This document shows, one piece after another, positions 45,636-54,156 of a stretch of 64,000 bases of DNA. A program made the translations under genes and the position numbers. This stretch comes from Sphingomonas bisphenolicum (GTDB lineage Bacteria > Pseudomonadota > Alphaproteobacteria > Sphingomonadales > Sphingomonadaceae). Position 1 is the first letter of the stretch. Every line of letters begins with the position of its first letter. Where the stretch lies: positions 2,387,501-2,451,500 of the forward strand of contig NZ_AP018817.1 in NCBI RefSeq assembly GCF_024349785.1, read 5' to 3'. Under the pieces are notes generated by a model that did not search any database, was not told where the DNA came from, and saw only the letters and a program-made list of their open reading frames with translations.

Positions 45636-46184
45636 TCATTTCGGATTGTCCGCGCCCCAGGCGGTGGAGCGTGGCATGCCGGTCGCGTTCGCCATGCCCT
45701 TTTCCCCCGGGTAACATTGCTGATGAAACCGATTGTTCAGCGCATTGCCGCGCATGATCATGAAGAGGCGCTTGGCGGCGCTTTCGAATTCGACATCGAC
45801 CTCGCGCGTGCCCTTGCCGACTTTTGGCGTGACGGTGTCGATCGACAGATCTGCCGTCAGTTCCGGCGTGCCGATGACATGGCCGGTGACCGGGTCATAT
45901 TCGCCCAACCAGAAACGCATGCGGGCGCCCTGGAACGTCGGGTTTGAAAGTTCCGCCATCGCGGTCGGGCTGGGCGGTAGGAAAGTGACCTTGCCGCCGG
46001 GTGCATCGTCGCCGATCTTTTCCGAGAAGCTTTCGGCCGACTTGACCGTCCCGAATTGTGGATCGGCGCAATCGAACTTCTCGCCATTCCAGATAATGAA
46101 ACCGCCGTCGCACAGACGCACTGTTCGTGCCGGCAGCGCGATCTCCATCAGCGCCACCGGGTAAATCACCCGACCTTGGAACAC
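45636..46184 (-). CDS. Phage tail tip protein (DUF2163-like)
   Basis: A 182-residue protein, beginning MFQGRVIYPVALMEIALPAR. The C-terminus HQQCYPGEKGMANATGMPRS contains the single-Cys motif common in GTA-like and siphophage distal tail proteins. It lies between the distal tail gene and the NlpC-like gene. Assignment rests on order and this motif. Confidence 0.65.
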   Translation of the reverse strand: MFQGRVIYPVALMEIALPARTVRLCDGGFIIWNGEKFDCADPQFGTVKSAESFSEKIGDDAPGGKVTFLPPSPTAMAELSNPTFQGARMRFWLGEYDPVTGHVIGTPELTADLSIDTVTPKVGKGTREVDVEFESAAKRLFMIMRGNALNNRFHQQCYPGEKGMANATGMPRSTAWGADNPK

Positions 46185-46189
46185 GGGTG

Positions 46190-46780
46190 CTATCTCGATT
46201 CGTGAATTGTGAAGGACAGGGCCGTGGAGCGATTGAGCGCCAGTTCCCAGCTGACCTGGTCGTCAACCACCCAACCTTCGACCACCGGTTGCGTGATCAG
46301 CAGCGCGGCGCCGTCGCTGGGCTGGGCGCGCATCATCTGCGAGAGCGGAATGATCGCGTTGCCACTACCATTCGCCGCGACGTCGGCCGCGATGAAGTCG
46401 AGATAATATTTGCCGCCGATGATGAGGTTGAAAGGCTGGCCTTCCTTGAACTGGTAGCCCGGCGCGCCGCCCTTTACAGTCAGCAATGTCCCAGCCTGGC
46501 CGTTGCCATCGACCACGAACGCCCCTGGCGTGCCAGGATTGAAATCCAGCAGTGGATATTCCATCCGCGCGCCGGCGGTCTGTCCCCGGATCAAACGATT
46601 TACCCAGACGCGCCCCTCGTCGGAATTGAGCGCAGGCATGTCGAACGTCACGCCATAGCGATTGCCCAATCGGTTCATCCGCTGGCTTTCGGCGCCTGAC
46701 GATGGTTCCAGAATGCCGCCAAAATCGAGCACACGTGGAACCGCGCGCCGGGCGCCCGGCCAGGAAGGAAGGACGATCAT
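46190..46780 (-). CDS. Phage distal tail protein, unknown family
   Basis: A 196-residue protein immediately after the tape measure (4-bp overlap). It begins MIVLPSWPGARRAVPRVLDF and contains PLLDFNPGTPGAFVVDGNGQ, suggesting beta-sandwich distal tail architecture. No catalytic residues or membrane segments. Position after tape measure suggests a distal tail subunit. Confidence 0.65.
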   Translation of the reverse strand: MIVLPSWPGARRAVPRVLDFGGILEPSSGAESQRMNRLGNRYGVTFDMPALNSDEGRVWVNRLIRGQTAGARMEYPLLDFNPGTPGAFVVDGNGQAGTLLTVKGGAPGYQFKEGQPFNLIIGGKYYLDFIAADVAANGSGNAIIPLSQMMRAQPSDGAALLITQPVVEGWVVDDQVSWELALNRSTALSFTIHESR

Positions 46781-49206
46781 GGGATAGCCCGTGATCGGGC
46801 GCGCGCCGAGGCGACTTGGGCGCTGGTCGATCCCTCTGCAGCCGCCCGCTGTGCCATTGGCGCGGCGACGCCCGCCGCCCGCTGATCGACGACCGCGTCG
46901 AAATAGGGCGACGGATGCACATATACCGCAGCGGCCATTCGCCCGGATGGATTGTCGTTGGCGATCGACAGCTTCTCGCCATAGCTGACGTTGGCGATCG
47001 GCAAGCCGTTGAGCGACAAGACGTTGCGGTCGATGCCACGTCGGCCGAGAATGGTCATGTCGCCGCCGCCTGCGAAATTGAACGCGGACAGGTTGCGGCT
47101 TTCGATGCCGGCGGCCTGGCCGTCCAGGAACGATTGCGACGATGCGCTGACGCCGCCCAGCGAATTGCCGCTCATTCCGAGGATGCTGCTTCCGAATTTC
47201 AATATGCTGCCAAGGAAACCGCCGCTTCCGCCCACGGCCTGCTGCACCTGAAACCGGATCAGGTCCGCGATCAGCTGGTTGAACAGTTGCCCGGCAAAAC
47301 CCTTGAGTTTCAGCGTACGGGCCCCCGCTTCGCCCAAGCCATCGACCATGTTGCGGATCCCGTTTGCCGCGATATTCTCATACGCCTCGTTGATCTGCTC
47401 GGCCGTCTTGGGGATGCTGTCCATGTAGGACTCGATTGGCCCCATGGTGTCACGGTTGATGCGCAGCGTCTCGCCGGTGCGGATCTGGCCCAGCTGGTCG
47501 ATCTTGGCCTGGGCCAGCTTCTTTTCGGCTTCTGTGCTGTCGTGCCGCGCCAGCACCTCCTCGGCCGACAGCCGCATGGACTTGAGCTCATTGTCGAGCA
47601 TCGCCAGTTGGATTTCACGCCGCTCCTTCGCCGTCGTGGCGGTAGACGCGCGGATCTGCAGCATGTCCTTCTCGCGATCGAGGCCCTCCTGCGCAGCGCG
47701 CGTCGTCTCCTCGAGCAGCGCGTCATCCAGATCCCAATTGATCTTTTGCTTTTCCAAGTCAAAATTGCGCTCGCGCTGCAATTTAAGCTCTTGGGCCTGC
47801 TCGGCGGTCAGTTCGCCTTGTTTGACCCGGCTGTCTACTTCCTTGTCATATGCCTCTTTTGCGTTGATTAACCGCTCATCTTCAAACGCTGTGCGTTCGC
47901 GAATTTCAGTTTGTAAATCCCGTTCTAAGCTAAGCTGATCGTCATAGAGTCCAGCAAGCTCGTCCCGGTACCGTTGCGCCAGTTCTTCGGTCCGATCCTT
48001 CGGCCCCTTACGGGTGCGGCCTGGATTGGGTACTGGCAAAGCACCGTCTGGAACGACGGAGGTTGATGTACGGGGAGCGTTGGCCTGGGCGGTTGCCTGC
48101 TGCAGCAACATAGTCTGTCGGCGCACTTCTGCGGTTGCAGTTTCAAGGGTGCCACCCTCGATATTGCTACCGACATGTCGGATTTGGAACAGGCCACCTT
48201 CGCCCTTGGTCGATCGCAGGCGCGCCTGCATTTCGGCCTTGGCTTCTTGCAACGCCTTCATCCGGAACTTGAGGTCCATGTTGGCATCGGCATTGCCGCG
48301 GGCGAGATAGTCGCCGCCTATCGCACCGCCCACGCCGCCGGCGATGGCTCCGGGCACACCGAAGCGTGAGCCAACGGCGATTCCCGCCAATGCGGTCGAA
48401 ATACGGGGATACTCTCCGACAAGTTCCAGCGCATTGCTGGTGAGCGTCGCAAGCGCGTTGGCCAAACCAAGGATTGAAGATGCATTGGAAGCTACCGCCG
48501 CCGCAAAGCGGGTATCGAGGGTCATCTTGATCTCGGCCAGGCGATCGTTCGCCTCCGACGCGCCATCGGCAAGGTCGTCCGACAGAACCAGCCCCAATTC
48601 GCGGGCTCGCTGACGCAGCAGTTCGATGCCCTTGCTGCCCTGCGCCAAAAGGCCATCGAGCTTCTGTCCCGCCTCACCGAACAGCTTCACCTCGAGGCGT
48701 GCGCGTGTCGCGGGATCTTTGATCTTGCTGAGCGCGTCCGCCAGCTTGGGCAACACTTCGCCGGCAGAGTAAATGCGTCCATTGGCGTCCTGCACCGATA
48801 CGCCCAGATCGCGAAATAGCGTCGCCTGCTCCTTCGTTCCGGCCTTAGCTTCGCCGATCGTCTTGGTCAGCTTCTTAAGCGTGCCATCCATTTCCTGCTG
48901 GGTGAGGTCGGTTTGCGTCGCAACATAGCGATATTCTTGCAATTCCTTTCGAGCGACGCCTGCTTCGGTCGCTGCTGCCTTCAACGAACCCGCATAATCG
49001 AGTGCGCGTTTGGCAGCCTGCACCGCTTCCACACCGATGAAAGCGGTGGTCAGATCCCCGATCGCGCGACGCAAGCCGGATACCTCCGCCTTTATGGCGG
49101 TGGCATCGGTTTTTATTTTCTGCTTTGCGCGTTCAGAGCCATGTTCAAATTGCGAGGTGTCGAAGCCCAGCGTCACCCGAAGTGCGCCAATGATGTCCTT
49201 GCTCAT
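46777..49206 (-). CDS. Phage tail tape measure protein
   Basis: An 809-residue protein. The N-terminus (GALRVTLGFDTSQFEHGSER) and the following coiled coil with AKQKIKTDATAIKAEVSGLR are typical. Hydrophobic Gly/Ala segments (AGGVGGAIGGDYLARG) occur near the middle; a long charged coiled coil (residues about 410-560) precedes a Gly/Ser-rich C-terminus. Length implies a tail of roughly 120 nm by the usual 1.5 angstrom per residue rule. Its start is divergent from the plus-strand moron 36 bp away. Confidence 0.92.
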   Translation of the reverse strand: MSKDIIGALRVTLGFDTSQFEHGSERAKQKIKTDATAIKAEVSGLRRAIGDLTTAFIGVEAVQAAKRALDYAGSLKAAATEAGVARKELQEYRYVATQTDLTQQEMDGTLKKLTKTIGEAKAGTKEQATLFRDLGVSVQDANGRIYSAGEVLPKLADALSKIKDPATRARLEVKLFGEAGQKLDGLLAQGSKGIELLRQRARELGLVLSDDLADGASEANDRLAEIKMTLDTRFAAAVASNASSILGLANALATLTSNALELVGEYPRISTALAGIAVGSRFGVPGAIAGGVGGAIGGDYLARGNADANMDLKFRMKALQEAKAEMQARLRSTKGEGGLFQIRHVGSNIEGGTLETATAEVRRQTMLLQQATAQANAPRTSTSVVPDGALPVPNPGRTRKGPKDRTEELAQRYRDELAGLYDDQLSLERDLQTEIRERTAFEDERLINAKEAYDKEVDSRVKQGELTAEQAQELKLQRERNFDLEKQKINWDLDDALLEETTRAAQEGLDREKDMLQIRASTATTAKERREIQLAMLDNELKSMRLSAEEVLARHDSTEAEKKLAQAKIDQLGQIRTGETLRINRDTMGPIESYMDSIPKTAEQINEAYENIAANGIRNMVDGLGEAGARTLKLKGFAGQLFNQLIADLIRFQVQQAVGGSGGFLGSILKFGSSILGMSGNSLGGVSASSQSFLDGQAAGIESRNLSAFNFAGGGDMTILGRRGIDRNVLSLNGLPIANVSYGEKLSIANDNPSGRMAAAVYVHPSPYFDAVVDQRAAGVAAPMAQRAAAEGSTSAQVASARARSRAIP

Positions 49207-49241
49207 TGCGCAGTCTCCAGCACTCTACTATGCCAGCCCTC

Positions 49242-49505
49242 ATGAAGAAGGCGGCCGTCTCAGCATTTTATTTCGCAGGAATGTTGGCGATGATCGCCGG
49301 CACATATCTTGTCGTCGCTGGCCTCAGCATCGAGACTACGGTTTCCGGTGAAGGTGTCTACGACCGGGTTGCCAACCTGCAACTGATGCATATCCAGGAA
49401 CTAAACGTGGATTTGGGCATCGGGCTGGTGATTGCCGCCGCGGTACTGCTTTCGACGGGAGCACTTATCAGCTTCCTGGCGCCCTCGCCTAACGCGGACG
49501 ACTAA
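49242..49505 (+). CDS. Plus-strand membrane-protein moron inside the tail operon
   Basis: An 87-residue protein with two membrane segments: AVSAFYFAGMLAMIAGTYLV at the N-terminus and DLGIGLVIAAAVLLSTGALI towards the C-terminus, joined by a polar loop (SIETTVSGEGVYDRVANLQL). All surrounding tail genes are on the minus strand. It fills the gap between the tape measure start and the tail chaperone stop, which are normally adjacent. Start could also be 49230. No strong ribosome binding site. It looks like an independently expressed moron; exclusion or host-fitness roles are possible but unproven. Confidence 0.68.
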   Translation: MKKAAVSAFYFAGMLAMIAGTYLVVAGLSIETTVSGEGVYDRVANLQLMHIQELNVDLGIGLVIAAAVLLSTGALISFLAPSPNADD

Positions 49506-49843
49506 GCCCCCTCCTCTATCACTTGCCCATAAGCCGCAGCCCAAACCTTCATTTTGTGCCAGACTATATCGGGATCTTCTTTCGTCCCCTCGGCTTGACG
49601 TAAGACGTCGGCCAATGAGTCGAGCTTCTGGCTGAATGCAGACCAGCGCGCGTTATGCCATGCCATTTCTAGCTGCGTCAGCTGCTCGCGTTTGATCCTG
49701 TCCTGATGTCCGACCAGCGCAGATCGCACCAGGCGCGGCGTTTGGTCCCAATATTCATCAGGGTCAAAGCCGGCCTCGCACCAGCGCTGGTGGAGCTTCA
49801 GCCAGTCCCAGTCTTCTTCCTGGCCTTTGACTTCGGAGGGTTT
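49502..49843 (-). CDS. Tail assembly chaperone, -1 frame extension (GT part)
   Basis: Same-strand frame shifted by -1 relative to the chaperone gene. It is open after a TAA upstream of the slip site and ends in TAG at 49502. The product reads VKGQEEDWDWLKLHQRWCEA, then FDPDEYWDQTPRLVRSALVG and an Arg/Glu-rich helix (MAWHNARWSAFSQKLDS), typical of the T part of G-T tail chaperones. The first possible independent start is a GTG at 49729, well inside this conserved part, so fusion by frameshift (about 226 residues in total) is more likely. Confidence 0.75.
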   Translation of the reverse strand, partial: KPSEVKGQEEDWDWLKLHQRWCEAGFDPDEYWDQTPRLVRSALVGHQDRIKREQLTQLEMAWHNARWSAFSQKLDSLADVLRQAEGTKEDPDIVWHKMKVWAAAYGQVIEEGA

Positions 49844-50181
49844 GCGCCCTGCTTACCCTCCCCGGTGCCGAACGCGCTGGCCAGACTAGCGAGAATCGCA
49901 TTGCTAAAGACAGCAGGCCCAAACTCCTCCATCAGCTCACCGATCTGGATGAGATGATAATCGGAGTGATGCTTTCGCAACCCCGCCCAGGTGAGGACGC
50001 GGATCGTATCGAGGGCGGGACCGTCCTGGTCATCCTCCATGTCGTCGAGAATGGCGCGCGACTTCTTGCCGAGCATGGGTTCCGCCACACAGAGGGCGTT
50101 GATCCCAAGCTTCAGGGTCAGCGTGATCGCCGCATCACCTTGCCCCAGGACCAGCGGCACTTCACCGCGCAACGGGTTCAT
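49798..50181 (-). CDS. Tail assembly chaperone (G part; GTA-like gp10 family)
   Basis: A 127-residue protein starting MNPLRGEVPLVLGQGDAAIT, with LKLGINALCVAEPMLGKKSR as in the GTA family protein found after the tail tube. It lies between the tail tube and the tape measure, the place of lambda G/GT. A slippery heptamer near its 3' end allows extension into the -1 frame. Its ATG overlaps the tail tube stop by one base (TGATG). Confidence 0.85.
   Translation of the reverse strand: MNPLRGEVPLVLGQGDAAITLTLKLGINALCVAEPMLGKKSRAILDDMEDDQDGPALDTIRVLTWAGLRKHHSDYHLIQIGELMEEFGPAVFSNAILASLASAFGTGEGKQGANPPKSKARKKTGTG
49837..49843 (-). promoter_or_regulatory. -1 ribosomal frameshift heptamer A AAC CCT
   Basis: On the minus strand the heptamer AAACCCT lies exactly in phase as X XXY YYZ (Ala GCA, Asn AAC, Pro CCT in the zero frame). 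It is inside the window where both frames are open: after the -1 frame TAA and 13 codons before the zero-frame TGA. Slippage re-pairs on AAA and CCC and enters the conserved T frame. Confidence 0.75.
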
Positions 50182-50606
50182 CAGCTATTCGCCGCGTGGA
50201 CGGCGGCGCCGCTTGCCTGGAAGGTCAGTGTGGCTTCCTGCTTGCCGGTGATCGGCATCGCACCGGGTGCATAGCCGGTCAGAATCGCGGTGCCGCTGAT
50301 CTTGCGCTTGGTCGCGCCGGCATTGTGGACGGAACGATAGGGCTTCGGCGATTTGTAATTCAGCATCGCCAGCAGCTTCAGGTCGACGTCGGAGCCGGAC
50401 AGATAGTTGATCTGCACCGTCAGCGTGCCGGGCTCCAGCAGCGCCTCGCCCTCATAGGTGTGGGCATCGACCGTCTTGTGGTGCGAATTCTGGTAGGTGG
50501 GGCGCGTCGGATTGCTGGGCGTCACCGACAGCACTTCGGGAATTTCGAACTCCGCGTCAACGATATCGGTGAACCAGAATTCCGCGCCGAAATTGCCATT
50601 CGACAT
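50181..50606 (-). CDS. Phage major tail tube protein
   Basis: A 141-residue protein: NFGAEFWFTDIVDAEFEIPE, then TYEGEALLEPGTLTVQINYL and TKRKISGTAILTGYAPGAMP. The beta-rich pattern and size fit tail tube subunits of siphophages and GTAs. It sits between the tail terminator and the tail chaperone. Confidence 0.85.
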   Translation of the reverse strand: MSNGNFGAEFWFTDIVDAEFEIPEVLSVTPSNPTRPTYQNSHHKTVDAHTYEGEALLEPGTLTVQINYLSGSDVDLKLLAMLNYKSPKPYRSVHNAGATKRKISGTAILTGYAPGAMPITGKQEATLTFQASGAAVHAANS

Positions 50607-50612
50607 GGGGCC

Positions 50613-51023
50613 TTACTCCTTGTGGTGGATGGAAAAGCGCTGGGTGCGCCCGTAAACCGATGGCGCGCCGCGCACCCCGACGACCGGGATGTCACGCTCG
50701 AACTCGATGAAACCATGGGTGAATGTGATGCCGGCGACGTCGCCTGCACTTTCGAGCAGCCGGCCGAGCCGGTCGGCGATCGCCTTGGCTGTGGCATAAT
50801 CCTGCGCCAGGCTGTCCGCCTGGATCTGCGCGATGCGCAGCGGGTCGCGTCCGCCATGGGTGTAATCAACGCCAGGATCGATCATCGTGAAGACGATCGC
50901 CGGCAGTGGTGCGCCTTCCGGCCGATCGCCCCAATGGGCCGTGCGCGTGCCTTGCCAGTGGCCCAGCATCGCGCCGATCGGCGAGCCGACGACGCGCGCG
51001 AGCAAAGCCTCTTCGAAGCTCAT
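50613..51023 (-). CDS. Tail terminator (DUF3168-like)
   Basis: A 136-residue protein starting MSFEEALLARVVGSPIGAML, with LPAIVFTMIDPGVDYTHGGR and the region QADSLAQDYATAKAIADRLG typical of the DUF3168 tail completion family, which caps the tail tube. Its start overlaps the gp10-like gene by 4 nt (ATGA). Confidence 0.82.
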   Translation of the reverse strand: MSFEEALLARVVGSPIGAMLGHWQGTRTAHWGDRPEGAPLPAIVFTMIDPGVDYTHGGRDPLRIAQIQADSLAQDYATAKAIADRLGRLLESAGDVAGITFTHGFIEFERDIPVVGVRGAPSVYGRTQRFSIHHKE

Positions 51024-51502
51024 GACCGGCGTACCGAGCGCGTGAGCGCGCCATCCAGTTCTTCAGCCAGCGCGATCGCACATTCGCCCAGGACATCGCC
51101 TGCCGTGACATTCCAGGCGACGGAGACATGCGGCTGCGGTGGCACCCAGCTAAGGCTGTCACCTCGGCGGTGGATGAAGCCGAACTCGAGCCAGGTGCCG
51201 ACGGGGTCGTTGGTACCTGCATAGACCTCGGCGTAATTCTTCCCGGCCCTGCGTTTCAGCTTCGCCTGGCGTTCGTTGAGTTTCGTGCTGATGATGAAGC
51301 TGTCACGATAGGCGAACGCCGGGCGATCGGGCGATTCCGAGGGCTCGTCGGTAGGAGCAATATCCTTCACCACGACGAGGAACGGCTGCAATGCACGCTT
51401 TCCGGCGCGTTCCAGAGCGTTCTTTCCCATCTGTTCAGGCAAGGCGCCCAGCGTATCGAGCAAGGCATCGAGGCCCTGCATGTCATATTCGCCGCCGCTC
51501 AC
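51020..51502 (-). CDS. HK97 gp10-family head-tail protein
   Basis: A 160-residue protein starting MSGGEYDMQGLDALLDTLGA. The family motifs are DTLGALPEQMGKNALERAGK and the typical GTNDPVGTWLEFGFIHRR. The start is a GTG overlapping the stop of the adaptor gene (GTGA), as elsewhere in this head-tail run. It probably joins head completion to the tail. Confidence 0.87.
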   Translation of the reverse strand: MSGGEYDMQGLDALLDTLGALPEQMGKNALERAGKRALQPFLVVVKDIAPTDEPSESPDRPAFAYRDSFIISTKLNERQAKLKRRAGKNYAEVYAGTNDPVGTWLEFGFIHRRGDSLSWVPPQPHVSVAWNVTAGDVLGECAIALAEELDGALTRSVRRS

Positions 51503-51873
51503 GCCGCCACCCGGATCGCCGTGAAGGCAAAGCCCTCGTTGAAGCCCAGCTCCGCCACCGCCTGGATTTCCCAGCATGGCCATTTACGCGGGTCGCGGTC
51601 GCTCAGCGGATAGCGAATGCGATCGCGAACGCTGGCGGCCGATGTCTTTTCGGAAGCCGCAACGTAGAAAGTTGCGGTCTGGCTGCCGCCCTGCTGCGCC
51701 GCCTCGCGCTGTTCGCCTCCGCTACCGAACACGATACCGGCCCAAGCGCGCGCGACTTCCCGCCAATCTTGATCGACGGTTTTATGGCCAAAGCCGTCGA
51801 CGCCGGCACCGAGCTGCTCGATCAAGATCCGCTTGTTGCGCTTGCGCGCCTGAAGGACCGCGGGCCGGGTCAC
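51499..51873 (-). CDS. Head closure / head-tail adaptor protein
   Basis: A 124-residue protein starting at a GTG overlapping the connector stop (GTGA). It reads VLQARKRNKRILIEQLGAGV then WREVARAWAGIVFGSGGEQR, typical of SPP1 gp16-like adaptor (stopper) proteins. The Trp-Arg pair and C-terminal GFNEGFAFTAIRV fit the family. It lies in the usual order connector - adaptor - gp10. Confidence 0.82.
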   Translation of the reverse strand: MTRPAVLQARKRNKRILIEQLGAGVDGFGHKTVDQDWREVARAWAGIVFGSGGEQREAAQQGGSQTATFYVAASEKTSAASVRDRIRYPLSDRDPRKWPCWEIQAVAELGFNEGFAFTAIRVAA

Positions 51874-52397
51874 AGCCAGATCCTGTCGTTGATCGTCGCA
51901 GTGAACAGATCGACCGGCGACCCGTCGAACTGCTGACGGATTGCATCGAGCAGGGCGCGCTTCAAATGTGCCGGCAGGATGGGATATCCCACTACCAGGC
52001 GGATAGTGATGACCGCGGTGACGGAGCGAACAGCCGGCCACGTCGCGCCGGCGCGCAGACGGATGCCGCGGTCCAGGTGCGCGCCGAACAGTTCGAATAT
52101 GGTTTCGTCGAGATCGAAGCTGTCGCCGTCCTGGTTCTGGTACCGGATGGAGGTGACCGACTGCACCGGCCCGATCGCCAGGTGAGCCAGATCCGAGAAT
52201 CGATCGGCCAGGATATCCACCGTCTGCGGTGCCAGACGGGTGGATGTCATCCGTTCGATATCACTGATGGCGCTGGCGATATAGCCCTCGATCTCTGTAT
52301 CGAGGCTGCCCTCTTCCAGCCTGAGATAGGCGCACGCCTCCGGCAGCGTCACCAACTTCGCCGTTGGCGCGATGATGACGGTAGGGGCGCTAAGCAT
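51870..52397 (-). CDS. Head-tail connector protein (gp6-like)
   Basis: A 175-residue protein. VTLPEACAYLRLEEGSLDTE and IEGYIASAISDIERMTSTRL are the helical region of HK97 gp6-like connectors; the C-terminus LKRALLDAIRQQFDGSPVDL is typical too. It binds the portal ring in the assembled head. It follows a small head gene by 3 bp. Confidence 0.88.
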   Translation of the reverse strand: MLSAPTVIIAPTAKLVTLPEACAYLRLEEGSLDTEIEGYIASAISDIERMTSTRLAPQTVDILADRFSDLAHLAIGPVQSVTSIRYQNQDGDSFDLDETIFELFGAHLDRGIRLRAGATWPAVRSVTAVITIRLVVGYPILPAHLKRALLDAIRQQFDGSPVDLFTATINDRIWL

Positions 52398-52400
52398 GGA

Positions 52401-52730
52401 TCAGGCCTCTGCCGGCGGATCGCAGTCGACGGCGAAACCGGCGTCGACCAGGCGCTGCGCCTCGGACGGACCGCCATCGGCCGCCGGTGTGTCGCTGAAA
52501 GGATGCTTTTGGCCAGGGCTCACGCTGAAGCGAGGGCCAGCTAAGCTGGTTTCCATCTTCAGCCAGCGCTTGGCGGGGATTTCGCTGATGATCGGCGCGG
52601 GTGGCGCTATCGCATCCGATCGCGCTGCCTCCTGTTGGTCGTTTGGCGTTACCGCGGCAACGGGCGACACAGCCGGTGGCGTCGGCGCGACAACAGGAAG
52701 GCGCTGAAACGCATTTGGCCTCTTAGCCAT
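52401..52730 (-). CDS. Small head-region protein of unknown function
   Basis: A 109-residue protein with a Pro/Ala-rich first half (VAPTPPAVSPVAAVTPNDQQ) and a more ordered second half ending EAQRLVDAGFAVDCDPPAEA. Small proteins of this type follow the capsid gene in many siphophages. It has no motif I can name. Confidence 0.6.
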   Translation of the reverse strand: MAKRPNAFQRLPVVAPTPPAVSPVAAVTPNDQQEAARSDAIAPPAPIISEIPAKRWLKMETSLAGPRFSVSPGQKHPFSDTPAADGGPSEAQRLVDAGFAVDCDPPAEA

Positions 52731-52801
52731 ATAAGGAGTTCCTTATGTAGGAAAGCGGGGCGACGATGCGCCGCCCCGCCAATTCTATGCGCGCTGCGCG
52801 A

Positions 52802-54073
52802 TCAGGCCTGAACCAGCGCCTTGATCGCCCCGGACTGGCCGATCTCGCCGTCCAGACGAATGAGCCCCGCAATGCCCAGGTCCGGCCAGAAGCGCTCGCG
52901 CACTACGCCGATCAGGGGTGCACCCACGCGACGGACGTAGTAACGGGAGAAGTCGCCGAAGACGGCCGAGCGGTTGCCGGTCGCGATCGCCGGCACGTCA
53001 TCGTTGATGGAGAAGGGCTTGCCGAGCAGCGTGTCGGGTGCGCCGACACGGATGTCGCCCATCTGGAACAGGTAGTTCCCCTGCCCATCCTTCAGCTTGC
53101 GAATGGCCTGCAGCGTGCTGTCGGCGAACATCCAGCGGCACTTGGGCGAGCGGCGATAGGCCGCATTGACCGAATGCTGCAGGTCGATCAGTTCGTCAGC
53201 CGCGATCGCCGTCGCCGACGCAGCGGTTTTGCCGAGCCCGGCGGCCGGGACGATTCCCTGAGGCTGCGACGATCCGGTGCCAACGGTCAGCCAGGCATTG
53301 CCCTTGCGGCCCAAGCGCTCGCCCAACAGCGCGCCGAGCAGCGTCTCGATCGCGAAATAGCTGTCCTGGTTCAGCTCGAACGACCATTTGATCCATTCGG
53401 TGTCAGCGATATAGGCGTCCAGCGACTTCTGGCCAAAGGTCACATCTTCCGACCCGTCGTCGGTCAGCTGCGTGCCCTCGGTATGGGTGCCGGCGCTCTT
53501 CGCGGTGTCATCGACGGTCGGGATCTTGATCGGGTTGCCGCTGGTGGTGGACACGACGGTGCAGATGTCCTCGTCATACATCGGCCCCCAGTCTTTCATC
53601 GCCTTGTCGATGAAGCCGGCAAGTTCGGTCGGCACGGTATAGCCGCCGGCGGTGGTAGTGCCCGCCGTTTGCATCCGCTCCTCCTTGTCGATCTTGACCA
53701 GGCCGGATTTGAGAAGCGCGCGCTCTTCCTTGTCGAGTTCGCTCAGATCGCCGCCGGCAGCCAACATTTTGTGGAAGACGCCACGATATTCGAGAGCTTC
53801 GCCCTCGTCCTGTCCGCGTGCCTCGGTGTCCGGGCCGATGGGGCGCTTGCCCGCGCGCCGCTGTTCCGCGTCTTTTTCGATGCGGGACATGCGCTCTTCG
53901 CGGGCCAGATCCTTTTCGATCTGGTCATATTCCGTCATGATGGTGTCGTGACGCTGCTCGAGCTCGGCAGCGCGGGAATCATCGGTATTGCTGCCGATCT
54001 CATCGAGCGCGGCGCGGCCGTCGGCGACCAGCTTCTCGCGCTTCTCCTGAAGCGCCTTCAAACGTGCGGACAT
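52802..54073 (-). CDS. HK97-type major capsid protein
   Basis: A 423-residue protein. The first 100 residues are a charged coiled-coil delta/scaffold domain (LKALQEKREKLVADGRAALD). From about residue 130 the HK97 fold follows, with TTTAGGYTVPTELAGFIDKA, then SDEDICTVV-like and SFELNQDSYFAIETLLGALL and IVPAAGLGKTAASATAIAAD. The end of the delta domain is presumably removed by the neighbouring protease. Confidence 0.92.
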   Translation of the reverse strand: MSARLKALQEKREKLVADGRAALDEIGSNTDDSRAAELEQRHDTIMTEYDQIEKDLAREERMSRIEKDAEQRRAGKRPIGPDTEARGQDEGEALEYRGVFHKMLAAGGDLSELDKEERALLKSGLVKIDKEERMQTAGTTTAGGYTVPTELAGFIDKAMKDWGPMYDEDICTVVSTTSGNPIKIPTVDDTAKSAGTHTEGTQLTDDGSEDVTFGQKSLDAYIADTEWIKWSFELNQDSYFAIETLLGALLGERLGRKGNAWLTVGTGSSQPQGIVPAAGLGKTAASATAIAADELIDLQHSVNAAYRRSPKCRWMFADSTLQAIRKLKDGQGNYLFQMGDIRVGAPDTLLGKPFSINDDVPAIATGNRSAVFGDFSRYYVRRVGAPLIGVVRERFWPDLGIAGLIRLDGEIGQSGAIKALVQA

Positions 54074-54091
54074 GAATGTCTCCTGGGCATG

Positions 54092-54113
54092 AAAAAGCCC
54101 GCGAGACGCGGGC
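54092..54113 (-). terminator. Terminator between prohead protease and capsid genes
   Basis: A 7-bp perfect GC stem (54097-54103 with 54107-54113), triloop, followed on the minus strand by TTTTT. It lies upstream of the capsid start and after the protease stop, so upstream transcription may partly end here while capsid is made from its own promoter or from read-through. Confidence 0.75.
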
Positions 54114-54156
54114 GTTGAGGGCGGTCATCCGCCACCTCCGGCATTCGCCGGGTTGA

